A stretch of 64,000 nt of DNA from Leptasterias polaris (taxonomy: Eukaryota; Echinodermata; Asteroidea; Forcipulatida; Asteriidae). Where the stretch lies: the NCBI GenBank assembly GCA_037783415.1, contig JAZGTN010000009.1:10974001-11038000 (forward strand), given 5' to 3'. A model generated the notes under the pieces. It searched no databases, was not told the DNA's origin, and was given only the letters and a program-made list of their open reading frames with translations. The position numbers and the translations under genes are program-made. Of the stretch, positions 22,414-33,820 are shown in pieces. Positions within the stretch are counted from its first letter, which is position 1. The number at the start of each line of letters is the position of its first letter.

Positions 22414-24555
22414 ATGCCATTCAATGTTTGTAACAAATCCATTGCCATAAAAATGGGTAGAGCTAGACGCGGCATTTTCAAGATGCAAAAAACTTGGTTC
22501 AAGCCGAAAAATAAATTTAATTCACTACAAGACAAAGGCAGTGAAACTCAAAGTATACCTACACCACGGTATGTCAGGCCAACCCATCAGCAGTTGAGTT
22601 TAGCCGCCCCAAATACGGAGCGAGGAGATTTCTGCCACATTGCAGCACAGATGGAACAAGACAACCGCAGAAATGTGATGCTCCTTCGTCCAAAAGTTGT
22701 AGAAATGGCTCCAGTTGACAAGATCCAGCTCAAGGGAGTGATCCCAATAGCCAACAAATGTGGCCAGCCACTGCCCAAGAGAGGAACTGATCACCAAGGA
22801 GGAGGTTATCGTTTTGTAGACATCAACTCAGCTCTAGAGCTGGGTGCACAAGCTGTACTTGATCATCAACAAACACATCCTAAGTGTGATGGTCAACCTA
22901 AACTATTGGCTGAGGCAGAAGAGCGTAGAGGTTTAGCCGTCTCAGAGGTAATGTCCTGCAAAAAGTGTGGTTTTAAAACACAAAAGACAAAACTTTACAG
23001 TGAGATAGCTAACGAGGGTAGGAAGCGGGGACGACGCACTGCAACCCCAAACATGTCTTTCCAAGTTGGCCTGCAGAACACTGGCATTGCAACCGCACGT
23101 GCGAGGAGGCTCTTGACATCAATGGACACAGCTGTACCATGCACTAGTGGGCTGCAAAAAATTTCGAACAAATGTGGTGAAATTATCAAAAATGAAAATA
23201 TCAGAGACATGGCAGACAAGAGGAAACTAGTGAAAGACATCCGTGAGCTCCAAGGCTTTGAACGAGAAAGTCCAATTGCAGTTGAAATGGACAGGCAGTA
23301 TAATAATCCCCTGCGCAACTGTAGGAAAAAAAACCCATTTGTTCCTGCAACACAGACAAGAGACACCGTGTGCGAGAACGCAACTACTTCAAAGTTTGTT
23401 ATAATGTACCATCAAGAAAACAAGCTTTGTAAAAGTGGTGAAATGTCACCATCATCATTCGGTCAACAATGCACATCCGCTAAGCACGGCGACAAGTGCA
23501 CAGCTACTCGTCCAGCGCATTTCAATATGGGAGATGAGAGAGAAGGGGGTGTTCGATGTGCGACTAAACTTTTGGAGTGCACGGAACCAGTTCTTGTGGA
23601 TAGAATAACAACAGACGCTGACGGCTGTCTAGCAAAAGGAATGAATTCTGTCATGAGAAGAAGAACGGGAAAGGAAATGGAAAGTCTGCTGGACCCATCC
23701 CACTTGAACCGCTCGCTTTGTGCGGCAGTCAGCCGAGCAAACTTTAGCAGTGACATGTTCCCTGGGAACAGTGCAAGAGACCGAAACAGAGTACAGGACC
23801 GATTTGCTGATGACGTGAGTCACAGAGCACAGGCTGAGGCACACCATATTTCCATTAAATGCGGAAATGACACAGCAAGCATGAAAAGACTGGCTGCAAA
23901 GGCGATTGATGCAATTCCGAACTGCTACATGGGAGACCATGAGAAATGCAAACAAAATTCTCATGTTTGCAACGGTAAATACAAGTACCCATACCTCTCT
24001 CGCTATGTCCGCGGCAGATTTATTTTAACATCTAAAGATGAGGAAATCTTAAAAACAATTTTGGAAAAACGCATAGGAGACGAAGCGATAGAGAGAACCA
24101 AGTACAGAACAAGTTCCCAGAAGTCTGAATCCATGAATCATGCCTACGCCATGACAAATCCAAAAGGAACACTAACCTTTTCAAGGAACGGAGCTTCAAG
24201 AGATCACAGCGCCATCCATCTGGTGAACAACCAACATGCAAACTCTATTATCAAAAAGTGTGAGGCAACTCATTGCCCCATTACTGCTGGATCACCCGCT
24301 GCAAAAGCCCTCGATGCAATGGACAAAAAACAACAATATCACAAAAAACGTGTTATGGGAAAGATCTACAAAAAGCGACGAGCACAGTGTCGAGCTGAAC
24401 GATATCACACTTACTATGCTAAACAAAATTTGTATCAACCTGGCCAACTAAATCCAAAGTCACAGGACACTAACTCATCGTATAACTATGAGGGGCCAAA
24501 GATTCACAAGGAGCACAATTACAGCAGAATGTTCTCAAAATGGAAAAACCGATAG
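22414..24555 (+). CDS. Mutator-like DDE transposase, probable (unit 2)
   Basis: The 713 residues appear identical to the unit 1 protein. The same candidate catalytic residues (D293, D401/D403, E572), CxxC pair and basic ends are present, and Met14 at 22453 is again the better start. No frameshift or stop breaks it. Two intact identical copies next to each other are unusual, because old transposase genes normally accumulate differences. The call rests on the DDE pattern and could be another RNase H-fold transposase family. Confidence 0.65.
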   Translation: MPFNVCNKSIAIKMGRARRGIFKMQKTWFKPKNKFNSLQDKGSETQSIPTPRYVRPTHQQLSLAAPNTERGDFCHIAAQMEQDNRRNVMLLRPKVVEMAPVDKIQLKGVIPIANKCGQPLPKRGTDHQGGGYRFVDINSALELGAQAVLDHQQTHPKCDGQPKLLAEAEERRGLAVSEVMSCKKCGFKTQKTKLYSEIANEGRKRGRRTATPNMSFQVGLQNTGIATARARRLLTSMDTAVPCTSGLQKISNKCGEIIKNENIRDMADKRKLVKDIRELQGFERESPIAVEMDRQYNNPLRNCRKKNPFVPATQTRDTVCENATTSKFVIMYHQENKLCKSGEMSPSSFGQQCTSAKHGDKCTATRPAHFNMGDEREGGVRCATKLLECTEPVLVDRITTDADGCLAKGMNSVMRRRTGKEMESLLDPSHLNRSLCAAVSRANFSSDMFPGNSARDRNRVQDRFADDVSHRAQAEAHHISIKCGNDTASMKRLAAKAIDAIPNCYMGDHEKCKQNSHVCNGKYKYPYLSRYVRGRFILTSKDEEILKTILEKRIGDEAIERTKYRTSSQKSESMNHAYAMTNPKGTLTFSRNGASRDHSAIHLVNNQHANSIIKKCEATHCPITAGSPAAKALDAMDKKQQYHKKRVMGKIYKKRRAQCRAERYHTYYAKQNLYQPGQLNPKSQDTNSSYNYEGPKIHKEHNYSRMFSKWKNR

Positions 24556-25141
24556 AGTGTAACTCTAATTGAATCACTTGACTTTTCCGGAAACTTGACA
24601 TTCATAATAATGCAATGTTTACACCTCCCCCACTCTTCTTGTTCAGTTATTAGTTAATACCAACCATACCATGCCATGTAATGTATGATGATGATGTTTA
24701 CAACATGTTTATTTCTTCCTAATTGAGGAAGCAACCAGCCGCTGTTGACCCATGATTTTCTTGAAAGTGACTTACCATCACAGTCTCATCAAATAGTCAT
24801 ACACGATAGTCGTACCGTCGATCGTAGTTTGTCCCGTCTTACACACTGTATACTGTTAAGTGTGTAGGAATAGGATGCCTAAAAAAAAAGCAAGCCACTC
24901 TTTGAAAACGTTGAATTATTCTGTTAACAAGTGACAATGTTATTGCTATCTATATTTTATTATAATTACTGTTTGCAGCCAGAGGAGTGATGTTTTCACG
25001 AACAATAAAAAAAACCGGCGATAACTGACGAAAGAAGTCTCAAACAACTCATTTCTGTCACGCCTGCAATTGTAAACAAACGGCAGACATGTTTAAATCC
25101 CAACAAAAATGGCTGCAAGGGCGCCACCATGTTGTATATAT

Positions 25142-25622
25142 AGGGCGCACCCCTCTAAATAATCTCCCATAGGAACCAATGCTAAATGATAATTATTCAA
25201 AAATACTCAAAAAATCGTGTAAGTCTCTCAGCCTCTTGAAAACCAATCAGACATATTTCCGGACAACTAAACTTCAGAATTCTTTTCAATTTTTGGCAGG
25301 TCAGCCGTTTGGAATTTTTGCTAACTACCCCAGAAGAAAAAAACACGATATTTTTTTTTTTTCCAAAACCGACTTGCTGCCAGTTTTCGTGAAGCACTTC
25401 TCCACTTCCCCGGTCAAATAGGGCCAACTTTAACGCCTAAATTTATCAAGTCTCCTCAAAAGTTGAAGCACAGAACCCCCAGGTTGTGATAGATTTTTAT
25501 ATTTACACAATCTATTAATTGCATGACCCCCAAAACGTTATAATTAAAAATAAGTTGTGGGTTTACAAATTATGATAAGTAGCTTGGCGCATTAATTCTG
25601 GCTTATTTAGTGTGGTGCACCC
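25142..25622 (+). mobile_element. Unit 3 of the Mutator-like array, truncated after ~481 bp
   Basis: It repeats the first 481 bp of the unit up to GTGTGGTGCACCC. There it switches abruptly to GTAAACCATGCACGTACG, the left edge of the 4.3-kb duplicated segment. The transposase frame is absent. Confidence 0.85.
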
Positions 25623-26489
25623 GTAAACCATGCACGTACGTACCTTTGCCATACATCGTGTATTTTCCGGTCTGACCTTGCGCGTTGATGCTTTGTGTAA
25701 CAACGCGGGAATTATGTCAAAAATGCGAGAAAACAGGGCGCCCGCGCGCGGTCAAAATGCGTTTCGCGGGCTTTGGGTTTTCAAAAGTTTTTGAACGGAC
25801 TAATCACCGAAAGGAAAGGAAAACAGGCGGGATAGATAACCTAATGAATATTTATTACCCCCAATCGATTCCCCATTATCCAATCATCATTCTAGGTTAA
25901 GCGTTGCCTTCTATTAATACGTAGATCGAGCGTAGTACTTGATTTTCTTGGACGCATTTCACGGTAAATAATCACCGTTTTTGTTTACTTTTTACCAAAT
26001 CCCCATCCCAAATATCTTTAAAAATGTAAACAAAAATAAAACAGAGATCGTATAAAAGTGCGCAAATCTACAAAAAACCCATTATTATAACTATATTGTT
26101 CAGGTTAATTCAGGAATGACGTTGGTTTTCGTTTTAGAGCTAAACTTTTTTTAACGGTACAGCAGTGTGTAAAACTCGTCAAGGTCATTGGGGCAAATTG
26201 TAATTTGACACCCAACACGATTCACGAGAAACGCGCTCTGAACGCGCAAAGCTGAACAGCGTGCCGTGAAACCTAGGTGTTTGACGGGTGCATTTGTTAT
26301 GGGCAGGCTGGGTCGCTCGATCTTCACTCGTAGTATTGTGCCTGTGTAACCAAAGGATAAGGTTGAATAAAAAGGGGCATGCAGCTGCTTAATGCTTAAC
26401 TATGGCCAAATAACTTTTACTGGTAATTCTAATGGAAGTATTTAGGGCCTAAACCAGGATTAAACTAACAGTGAAATGCAGACCTAGTT

Positions 26490-28502
26490 CTACATATTTA
26501 TAAATAAACGACCAGTGTATTGATGCATGATTTTTTTAATAATAATATATAAAAGGTAATGGAATATTTAAGAGCCCCACACCAGGCTTAATAAAATCAA
26601 ACATGCTTGGCTGTCCTTTATTTTATTTGTTTCGAAACATTTATACATCACAAGTAACTAGAACAGAATATAAAGCCAAACTATAATGAATAATTAGCAG
26701 TTTTGTCTTTTTTTTTGGGGGGGGGGATGAAACGCTTCCAGTAAATTGATCACACCAAAGGAAGTTGCAAAGATTTTTTTGTTTGAGTTTAACTGATTAA
26801 ACTTGAAAATACAAAATGAAAAATGTGTTGTTAAAATCATGGAGGTAGGTATACCTCCATGTTAAAATGTACTTCTAAAACACAGATTAAACATGGATAA
26901 ATCTGAAATGTAATGTAGACTGTACAAATTCTGTCATATGGCTAAAAGCTGGTGGAGTACAAAAAAAGAAGCAGAAACATCCAGGGAGAGACATGACTAG
27001 GACCCCCCCTCCCCCACCCCGCAAGCCTACAGGGATACAAAATCCCATTTGAGCCATTGTCAAGTACACCCCAATCAGATGTAAAATTTGCACCAGCGTA
27101 CAGAAACGATGGTTGAAGGAATACAAATTTCTGACTGAAGGCAAAAAGGCCAAGCGTCAACAACAACACAATGTTGTGGTGGATAACAACATCTCTGCCG
27201 AGAACTTCCCCTTTTCATTTCTCTGGTGACGCCTCCAGAAGAGTTACTATCACGCCCAAAAAGTCGCCAACTCGTTGCGTAGCTGTGAAGTCCCTCGTCG
27301 CTAAAGTAAAGCAGCAACTAGATGCCTAAGAGAAGTAAGAAAAATAAGGATGTGTATTTTAATGTTTTGGGTTTTATTTAGAAAACAATTTAATAAACTC
27401 TTAAAATTTATAATTTGCTCTTATTCTCCGAACAGGACTTACGAACTAAGTTTGTTAAAACAACATCCCGCAGAATGAGGTTAGGGTCAAGATCTGAGGC
27501 AACAAGGGAGGCTGGACGTTCAAATAAATATTTCACATTGCCAACGTTGGTTGTCCCAATTGCCCTTTGACACACCTTGGACACATGTGATTAGAGAGCC
27601 TGTGTTTAGGATTCCGATGACACAGGTAAATAAAATAGTTTGTACAGCGTAATTAAATCAACAGTGTAAAAATAGATAAATAATTGCAAATTACAGTGAA
27701 TATGAGGTAACATTGCAATGACCTTTTTTTATGACAGGTCTGCCAACTCAGACTTCACATTTAGTCTCAAGTTCTACCTCTAGAATTTCAACAGCTTTGA
27801 AGGGCCATGTCACACCCTTGACATGCAAGTGTCAGCTGTGTTGGCCTTAGCTAAGAAGATAAACATCACACCAAGGAAGAATCTCCAGCACTTGGCTCCT
27901 TCTTCAAGAGTGTCTCTATATTGAAGAGGGCCTGACAATTACATGTAGATCTGCAGGCAAAGGCTTTTGATGAGGAATTCTTTCTCAAAGAGGAACGTGT
28001 GGACACGATCATGTCACCTGTGCAGGGAAGTGCAGACATCTAACCTTACTTGGATGAAACGACCGCACTGCGGAAGCAACAAGAACATCTGGTAAGCTGT
28101 CATAACCATTAAAAAAAGTATGTAAATATTGTAAGCTTTTATTAATAAGTGTGCAAGGCTTTTAATAAACAAATTTGACCATGTTTTATTTTTTCAGCTG
28201 GTGAAAGCAAAGGCCCTCCATTAAAAGACATTGTTCCTGGCTTACTTCCGCATCTCTTTTTCGTCTCGTCAAAGTGTACGTGTGCTGCCGAAGATGCATC
28301 TACAAGAAGACCATGTCATTCCCTGGCTGCGGCAGTTGTACTTTGGTCAAGGATACCACGGCGAGCAAAGAGGGTAGTCTGTCCATGCCCTTTGATGTCC
28401 GAAGACTGCATTAGAGATGGATATTCTGCAGTCTGTCATTCAGTCTCACTGCGTCATTGCCAGCCCTGCCAGCGCACCACCTGCTACCTTTTTAAAATGA
28501 TA
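26490..28502. other. ~2.0 kb present only in copy 1 of the duplication
   Basis: In copy 2 the sequence runs without gap from GCAGACCTAG into TTTTTATTTTTATTTTC. This block is therefore either inserted in copy 1 or deleted from copy 2, with a TT overlap at the junction. It holds a T/G homopolymer pair near 26710-26727 and broken coding-like stretches (for example 27090-27320 and 28200-28490) that I could not assign. Confidence 0.6.
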
Positions 28503-29165
28503 TTTTTATTTTTATTTTCACAAAACAACAAATTTTCATGAAAATATCTTCATTTTCACAAGTGTATAATATGATTAAATTGTATCTTAATCTTCAGCCT
28601 ATTTATAAGCTGCAACATTTTTGAGAATCAAATTCAATGTTTTCTGGGGCTTTTTATACGTCAAAGATTGTACAAAACATACGTATAAATTTCTTCTTTT
28701 AATAAAACTGCACCATTGTATGCATTTTTTGTATAAAATTATTTCTGTATTCGCTTCGGCGTGAAGTATTAACCAGGCTTATAGACCTATATATAGTATT
28801 AAAAAACTATCTATGTATAAATTAAACATGAAGCGCCTATAGTAATTAGTATCATTTGTATTTGTCACCTTTTATTTGTTGAAACCCCTTATTATTTAAT
28901 TCTCAAATGTCCACTCCAAGACCAACGAATGAATTAATGAATTATAACTCCCAATACTGTCATTAAAAAATTCAATTCAATTCAATCTAACAGTAGTTAA
29001 ACACCAGGCATGTGAAACGTGATCGTACATGTCGTATGGGAGAATTGTAAATTGTAATTTACTGTAGGTCTACTGTCAGTTTATGCAAGAAGGAATATTC
29101 ATCTTATAATAATTTATTATTAATATCATATGTAATTTACAATAAATAGCCGACAATTACAATAC

Positions 29166-29257
29166 CTGAAAGAATTTAGCCTCTCCACCATGGATTCATG
29201 GTGACCATGTCCACCTGTTTTCGTCACTAAGCGTTCCCACGCCATGTCTTCAATCAT
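29166..29257 (-). CDS. Candidate first coding exon, conserved in both duplication copies
   Basis: Reading from an ATG at 29257, the minus strand gives MIEDMAWERLVTKTGGHG, then HHESMVERLNSF, and meets a donor TTTCAG/GTATTG after 92 nt. The same stretch appears unchanged in the second duplication copy (46104-46195). Its codons look protein-like, but I do not recognise a family and could not trace a second exon with confidence. It may belong to an element or a gene fragment carried by the duplication. Confidence 0.25.
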
Positions 29258-30049
29258 GGAGGTTAGTGCACAAACACCATGCAGTCGAACGGTGCATGCC
29301 CACACAGCATGCAACGTGGCTTGGCTTCTTATCTTGAAGACGCCGTGTCAAGTTACACTACTCAAGTCTATGGGTATTTTGTGTGTGATCAGTTTACGAT
29401 GTACAAACTGACTGGTGGTAAGCTAACGGAAATCTTCAAAAATCTGCAAGTTTTCTGCAGAAAAATTGACTAATAGCAATTCTAAACGATCTTGTTTACG
29501 TACAAAGTTACTATTTGGACAAGAAAGATGCTAGAAAATGGCATATTCATGAACAAATTTACGACTGAAAAAAAAAAGTTTAGCTCTGTTCTAGGACGTA
29601 CAGGTTCGTTGTAAACATCCTCATTCATGACATTTTAGATTCCATATACCCCTCAAATTGCGCTTTTAAGAAAACCCAACAAATACTCAAAATATTCTCA
29701 TAAAACGTAATTTTAGGACAAATATTTACCCATTTTAGGAACGACAGTTACATCGTTTAAAAACCATAGGTTTTCAAAAATTAAAACACGAACGTAAACA
29801 TCGAACGAGCCCCTACTAATGCATATTCATTAAAAGAGCCAAGGCTCCTCCTTTGCCCCCTCTACACCGTCTTCTTATCGATGAGTCATGGCTTTGTTTT
29901 CTTAGAACTAAAATTGCATATGCATGAGCAGATAATTACGCGTCATATGACGTTTTTTTCGCGCGTGCGCGCATAAGAATCCCAGGGGAAAACATACGTG
30001 ATAGCGTCGTATCCATAGGAGGAGGAATGAACGAACAGCAATGATTAAC

Positions 30050-30108
30050 CCTTGCAGTTGTAAATCAGATGAAACATCTACTGGAATGGACAGCAAGCAA
30101 GGCTTACC
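30050..30108. repeat. 57-bp repeat family, left flank of foldback
   Basis: AGATGAAACATCTACTGGAA...CAAGGCTTACC matches the unit of the array at 14735-15740 in its reversed orientation. It is interrupted by the foldback that begins at 30109. Confidence 0.7.
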
Positions 30109-31179
30109 TATGGTGGCCCTGAAGGGACATTGCATATCGCAAACGTGTGCGCACACGTATGCAATGTCGTGAAACAATTCGCGAATATGTGCGCACACGT
30201 ACGCAATGTCGTGAAACAAATCGCGAATGTGTGCGCACACGTATGCAATGTCGTGAAACAAATCGCGAATGTGTGCGCACACGGTATGCAATGTCGTGAA
30301 ACAAATCGCGAATATGTGCGCACACGTCTGCAAATATATTTGCAATGTCGTGAACGTTTATTGCATACCAAGTTGCATACCTTTGAATAAAATGTCTAAT
30401 GATCTGGGGGGTTTCTTGCCCACAGTGAGATTAGCGGTAGTCATTGCAGCGGTAGTCATTGTTGTGAGGCAAGCGAGGCGGGTGGCGTATTTCTTTTTTT
30501 CCCACGACGAACGTGGGCTATTAACATAAAATGGGCGTGTTTGACCGTAAAATACCCTCGCGCGTGCGTACTCTTCGACCTTGATTGTAATAGCACAAGT
30601 ACAATTATTAGTAGGCTGCAGGTAGATAGCTTATGCTGTAGTACATGTTGGCGAAACTTGGCCTGGTGCCAAGTTCTTGGGTACACATTATTGTATAGCC
30701 ATGCTTACAGGAGCCTGACTGTAGCGCCACGTACTCCCTAGGTCTCTAACAAATTGTCTGCAACTATGACATCATCCCAAAGGTATGCAACTTGGTATGC
30801 AATAAACGTTCACGACATTGCAAATATATTCGCACTCGTGTGCGCACACATTCGCGATTTGTTTCACGACATTGCATACGTGTGCGCACATATTCGCGAT
30901 TTGTTTCACGACATTGCATACGTGTGCGCACATATTCGCGATTTGTTTCACGACATTGCATACGTGTGCGCACACATTTGCGAATTGTTCCACGACATTG
31001 CATACGTGTGCGCACATATTCGCGAATTGTTTCACGACATTGCATACGTGTGCGCACATATTCGCGATTTGTTTCACGACATTGCATACGTGTGCGCACA
31101 TATTCGCGAATTGTTTCACGACATTGCATACGTGTGCGCACACGTATGCGATATGCGATGTCCCTTCAGGGCCACCATA
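30109..31179. mobile_element. 1.07-kb foldback element with internal 42-bp repeats and 6-bp target duplication
   Basis: The ends are TATGGTGGCCCTGAAGGGAC and its exact inverse. Each arm carries tandem 42-bp units (CACGTATGCAATGTCGTGAA...CGCGAATATGTGCGCA): about five on the left (to about 30345) and more than seven on the right (from about 30830). A loop of about 390 bp (30390-30775) separates the arms. CTTACC directly precedes (30103-30108) and follows (31180-31185) the element, consistent with a target-site duplication. Because 42 is divisible by three and the unit lacks stops, several frames run open through the arms. These are not genes. Confidence 0.85.
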
Positions 31180-31290
31180 CTTACCCTTGTAATTTTGGCT
31201 CAAATCACATGAAATATCCAGAGGAATGGACGGCGCAAGGCTTACCCCTTGCAATTTTGGCTCAATTACATGAAACATCCATATGAAGCC
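31180..31290. repeat. 57-bp repeat family, right flank of foldback
   Basis: CTTACCCTTGTAATTTTGGC...CACATGAAATATCC and a second unit continue the array interrupted by the foldback. Confidence 0.75.
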
Positions 31291-31294
31291 CTGC

Positions 31295-31600
31295 GAAAGC
31301 TCTGAGCTTGGCATTTTTAGGGGTGAAAAACCAAGCCTTCATGTGCCTAAAACAGAGAAATAGACACACTCTTATTGGAAATTAGATCCATATAAATCTT
31401 CTAAGTTTACTCTAAAAATGTCTGAACATCAATGGTGGGGTCCAGGGGTGAGGCCCCGGAAGCTCTGGATGAGCTTTTGGCACTTTGTGGGGTGAAAAAT
31501 CAAGCCATGTGTGCCTTAATTCGAGAAATAGACACACTTTTTAAGCACTTCTTATCCATACCACTCTTTTAATTTTACTAAATGGAAATTTTAATCCCAC
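31295..31600. repeat. Diverged ~160-bp direct repeat, two copies
   Basis: GAAAGCTCTGAGCTTGGCA...GGGGTGAAAAACCAAGCC...GAAATAGACACACT recurs as GGAAGCTCTGGATGAGC...GGGGTGAAAAATCAAGCC...GAAATAGACACACT. Confidence 0.65.
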
Positions 31601-31959
31601 AAATCTCGCGTTTGGATCTGGTTGCTGCAATATCTGGTTTCATGCATATTCATTCAAAAAATATAGTTCAAGCTTAGTGTAGTCTTTACACTTGGAATGC
31701 CAGAACGAAATGAAATATATTTTATGCAGGACAAATTGGCACGTCAGGTTTCAAACGCTTATGCTCTCACCTTTTAAAGTGGCTGACCATGGCAATCTGT
31801 CATAATAAAATTAAAACATAACAAAACAGAGAAGCCAAAACCCTTGGAGCTCTAGTCCCAGCCATATAGAGCCTGTACCCTAACCTTAACCATAATTATA
31901 ATTGGAAGCCCCTACCATTTAAAAGCGCTAACTCTCACCATAGAAGTGCTAACCCTAAC

Positions 31960-31994
31960 CATGGAGGAAGGAAGAGTCTCTTCCTTCCTCCATG
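31960..31994. repeat. Perfect 17-bp hairpin
   Basis: CATGGAGGAAGGAAGAG, one T, then the exact inverse CTCTTCCTTCCTCCATG. It lies among diverged CTAACC motifs. The function is unknown. Confidence 0.8.
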
Positions 31995-32460
31995 CCCTAA
32001 CCCTTGAATCTCTATAACCTGCTGTGTGTAAACACACTCATAGTCGTCCATGATTCACTACATAAAACAGACACAGTCAACTTAATTTCTTTACAAATTC
32101 AGCCTGCACACCAGTGTAAAATAGTCCACTTAAGGAGATTTAAGAAGACAACATTGGTTTTTATTTTCCATTTTACATGTATTCATTTTAAAATAACGCA
32201 ATTGCATGCAATAGACACCTTTGTTTCCATTTATTAATAATGTTCATGTAAAAATAAAAGCTAAGCATTTGATAAACTGTTAAAAAAGTTAGTACTAATG
32301 CATTTATAAATAAATTGTGATACACACATACTTGTCCTTATTTCAAAACGAGTAATTAATTGTGGACGCAAAAAATAAATGATTCTGATAACATAAACTA
32401 ACTTCTCTAAAGGTACTCTAAGTGTCTCTTGTGGCCCAGCATGGTTCCGTAAAAGCACCT

Positions 32461-32774
32461 TAAAGGGACACATTGCCTTGGATCGGGCGAGTTGGTCTAT
32501 GAAAAGCGTTTGAAACTGTTTGTTATAAAATGCATATGGTTAGAAAGATGTTTAAAAAGTAGAACATAATGATCCACACAAATATGCCTCGAAATTTGGT
32601 GGTTTTCCTTTAACTTCCTGAACTAGCAAGGCCCACGCAATTTCGAGGTATGTATGTGTGGATCATTTTATAGTACTTTAAAAACATCTTTCTAACCCTA
32701 TGTATTTCATAACAAACAGTTTGAAACGCTTTTCATAGCCCAAATCGCCCAATCCGAGGCAATGTGTCCCTTTC
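32461..32774. mobile_element. Palindromic MITE, TAAAGGGACACATTGCC ends
   Basis: The left end AAAGGGACACATTGCCTTGG and the right end CCGAGGCAATGTGTCCCTTT are inverted copies. Internal parts are inverted as well (TGGATCATTTTATAG, AACATCTTTCTAACC), so the whole 310 bp folds back. Confidence 0.85.
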
Positions 32775-33116
32775 AGTCATCCATTTACTTGTATTAATCA
32801 ATTACAGAGTAGAAAGTCATCTTGACTCCAGCCATGCAAACATTTTGGTGACCGCAGCCAACCAGAAACATGTTCGAACTTCGATTGAGCATTTTCCCCA
32901 TGTGTACGTTTAACTGCAGTGACACGGCTGTCCCGACCAAACTGAAAATAGTTGCTGGCTCAGTCAGGCTTGGTCTTATGATGGCAAATGCTACAAACTA
33001 TCAACAACAAAAAATTGAAGGAATTCTTTCAAGAGTGAAACAAATTAAATCCAAACATTTTGATTAAATGTTTACGACTGAGTTCCATTTATTAAAACAA
33101 ATCAAAAGGTTGTATG

Positions 33117-33268
33117 TTAACCCTCCTACTGTTCGCAACATTTTCAAGTGAGTTGACCAACCATTTGAAAGCATTCAACTGCCAAAGTTGTGTATGGTGC
33201 CACAACTGTGCACAGAACTAACTGTGTACTGTGTACATGCATTCCCTCATGGTATCATATTGCAAGCC
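33117..33268. mobile_element. Truncated TTAA-type MITE
   Basis: TTAACCCTCCTACTGTTCGC and the following 130 bp match the complete copy at 40229-40447. The right end is missing here. A further diverged piece with the right end (AGACAGTAGGAGGATTAA) lies at about 35105-35258. Confidence 0.75.
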
Positions 33269-33509
33269 TGTATTGGTTGGCAAACGCCATAGAGATGTGC
33301 ACTAAGCAGACGCACAAATGCGCGTCTGCCTCACGCCACCATCAGCCCCATACAAAAAGACGCAAAGTTCCATAATTATGCGCTATGTGCAATTTACATA
33401 TTTCATAGGTCTATTAGGTTTGGGTAAATTTGTTTGTATGTGTAGATCCAAACCAAGCAGTGCACTCCCAAAGTGTCACCATATCTCAAAAAAGGCTCAA
33501 TACCATTTA

Positions 33510-33820
33510 TTAAAGGCACTGTACACGTTTGGTAATTACTCAAAATATGTATTAGCATAAAAACTTACTTGGTAACGAGCAACGGAGAGCTGTTGATAGT
33601 ATAAAACACTGTGAGAAACGACTCCCAAAAGCCTTTTATTCCTATCTGAAAGCACACTAGTTTGTACAACAAGGGTGTTTTTCTTTCGTCATTTTGTTCC
33701 AACTTCAATGACCAATTGAGCCCAAATTTTCACAGGCTCGTTATTTTATGCATATGTTGGGATACACCAAGTGAGAATACTGGTCTTTGACAATTACAAA
33801 ACGTGTTCAGTGCCTTTAAA
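33510..33820. mobile_element. MITE with TTAAAGGCACTGTACACG ends
   Basis: The left end TTAAAGGCACTGTACACGTT is mirrored by AACGTGTTCAGTGCCTTTAA. The interior (GGTAATTAC, ACTTACTTGGTAA, TTCACAGG) recurs in the relatives at 57569-57934, 52890-53322, 53825-54177 and 59595-60240. Confidence 0.8.

Larger units (their letters stand above)
21017..25141 (+). mobile_element. Unit 2 of the tandem 4.1-kb Mutator-like element
   Basis: The 4,125-bp unit is head to tail with unit 1. The only difference I noticed is the poly-G run (20 G here, 21 in unit 1). The encoded protein appears identical. Such near-identity over 4.1 kb points to a very recent duplication or to an assembly duplication. Confidence 0.7.
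25622..29993. repeat. Copy 1 of a 4.3-kb segmental duplication
   Basis: The parts 25622-25698, 25699-26489 and 28503-29993 match 42392-42467, 44654-45440 and 45441-46934 nearly base for base, in the same orientation. Copy 1 has about 2.0 kb (26490-28502) that copy 2 lacks. The outermost bases of copy 1 are CACGTACGT and ACATACGTG, an inverted pair, which could mark a transposon. Copy 2 does not preserve the right one well. Confidence 0.8.

Noticed and set aside
25636..29993. CACGTACGT..ACATACGTG as transposon terminal repeats of the duplicated segment
   Set aside because: The right end is not preserved in copy 2, similarity extends slightly outside the left motif, and no target duplication is visible.
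30108..31314. Frames of 73-180 codons on both strands
   Set aside because: They are translations of the 42-bp repeats in the foldback arms. Unit length divisible by three keeps them open.
31900..32000. Interstitial telomere-like CTAACC repeats
   Set aside because: Only scattered CTAACC motifs occur, without a regular TTAGGG-type array.
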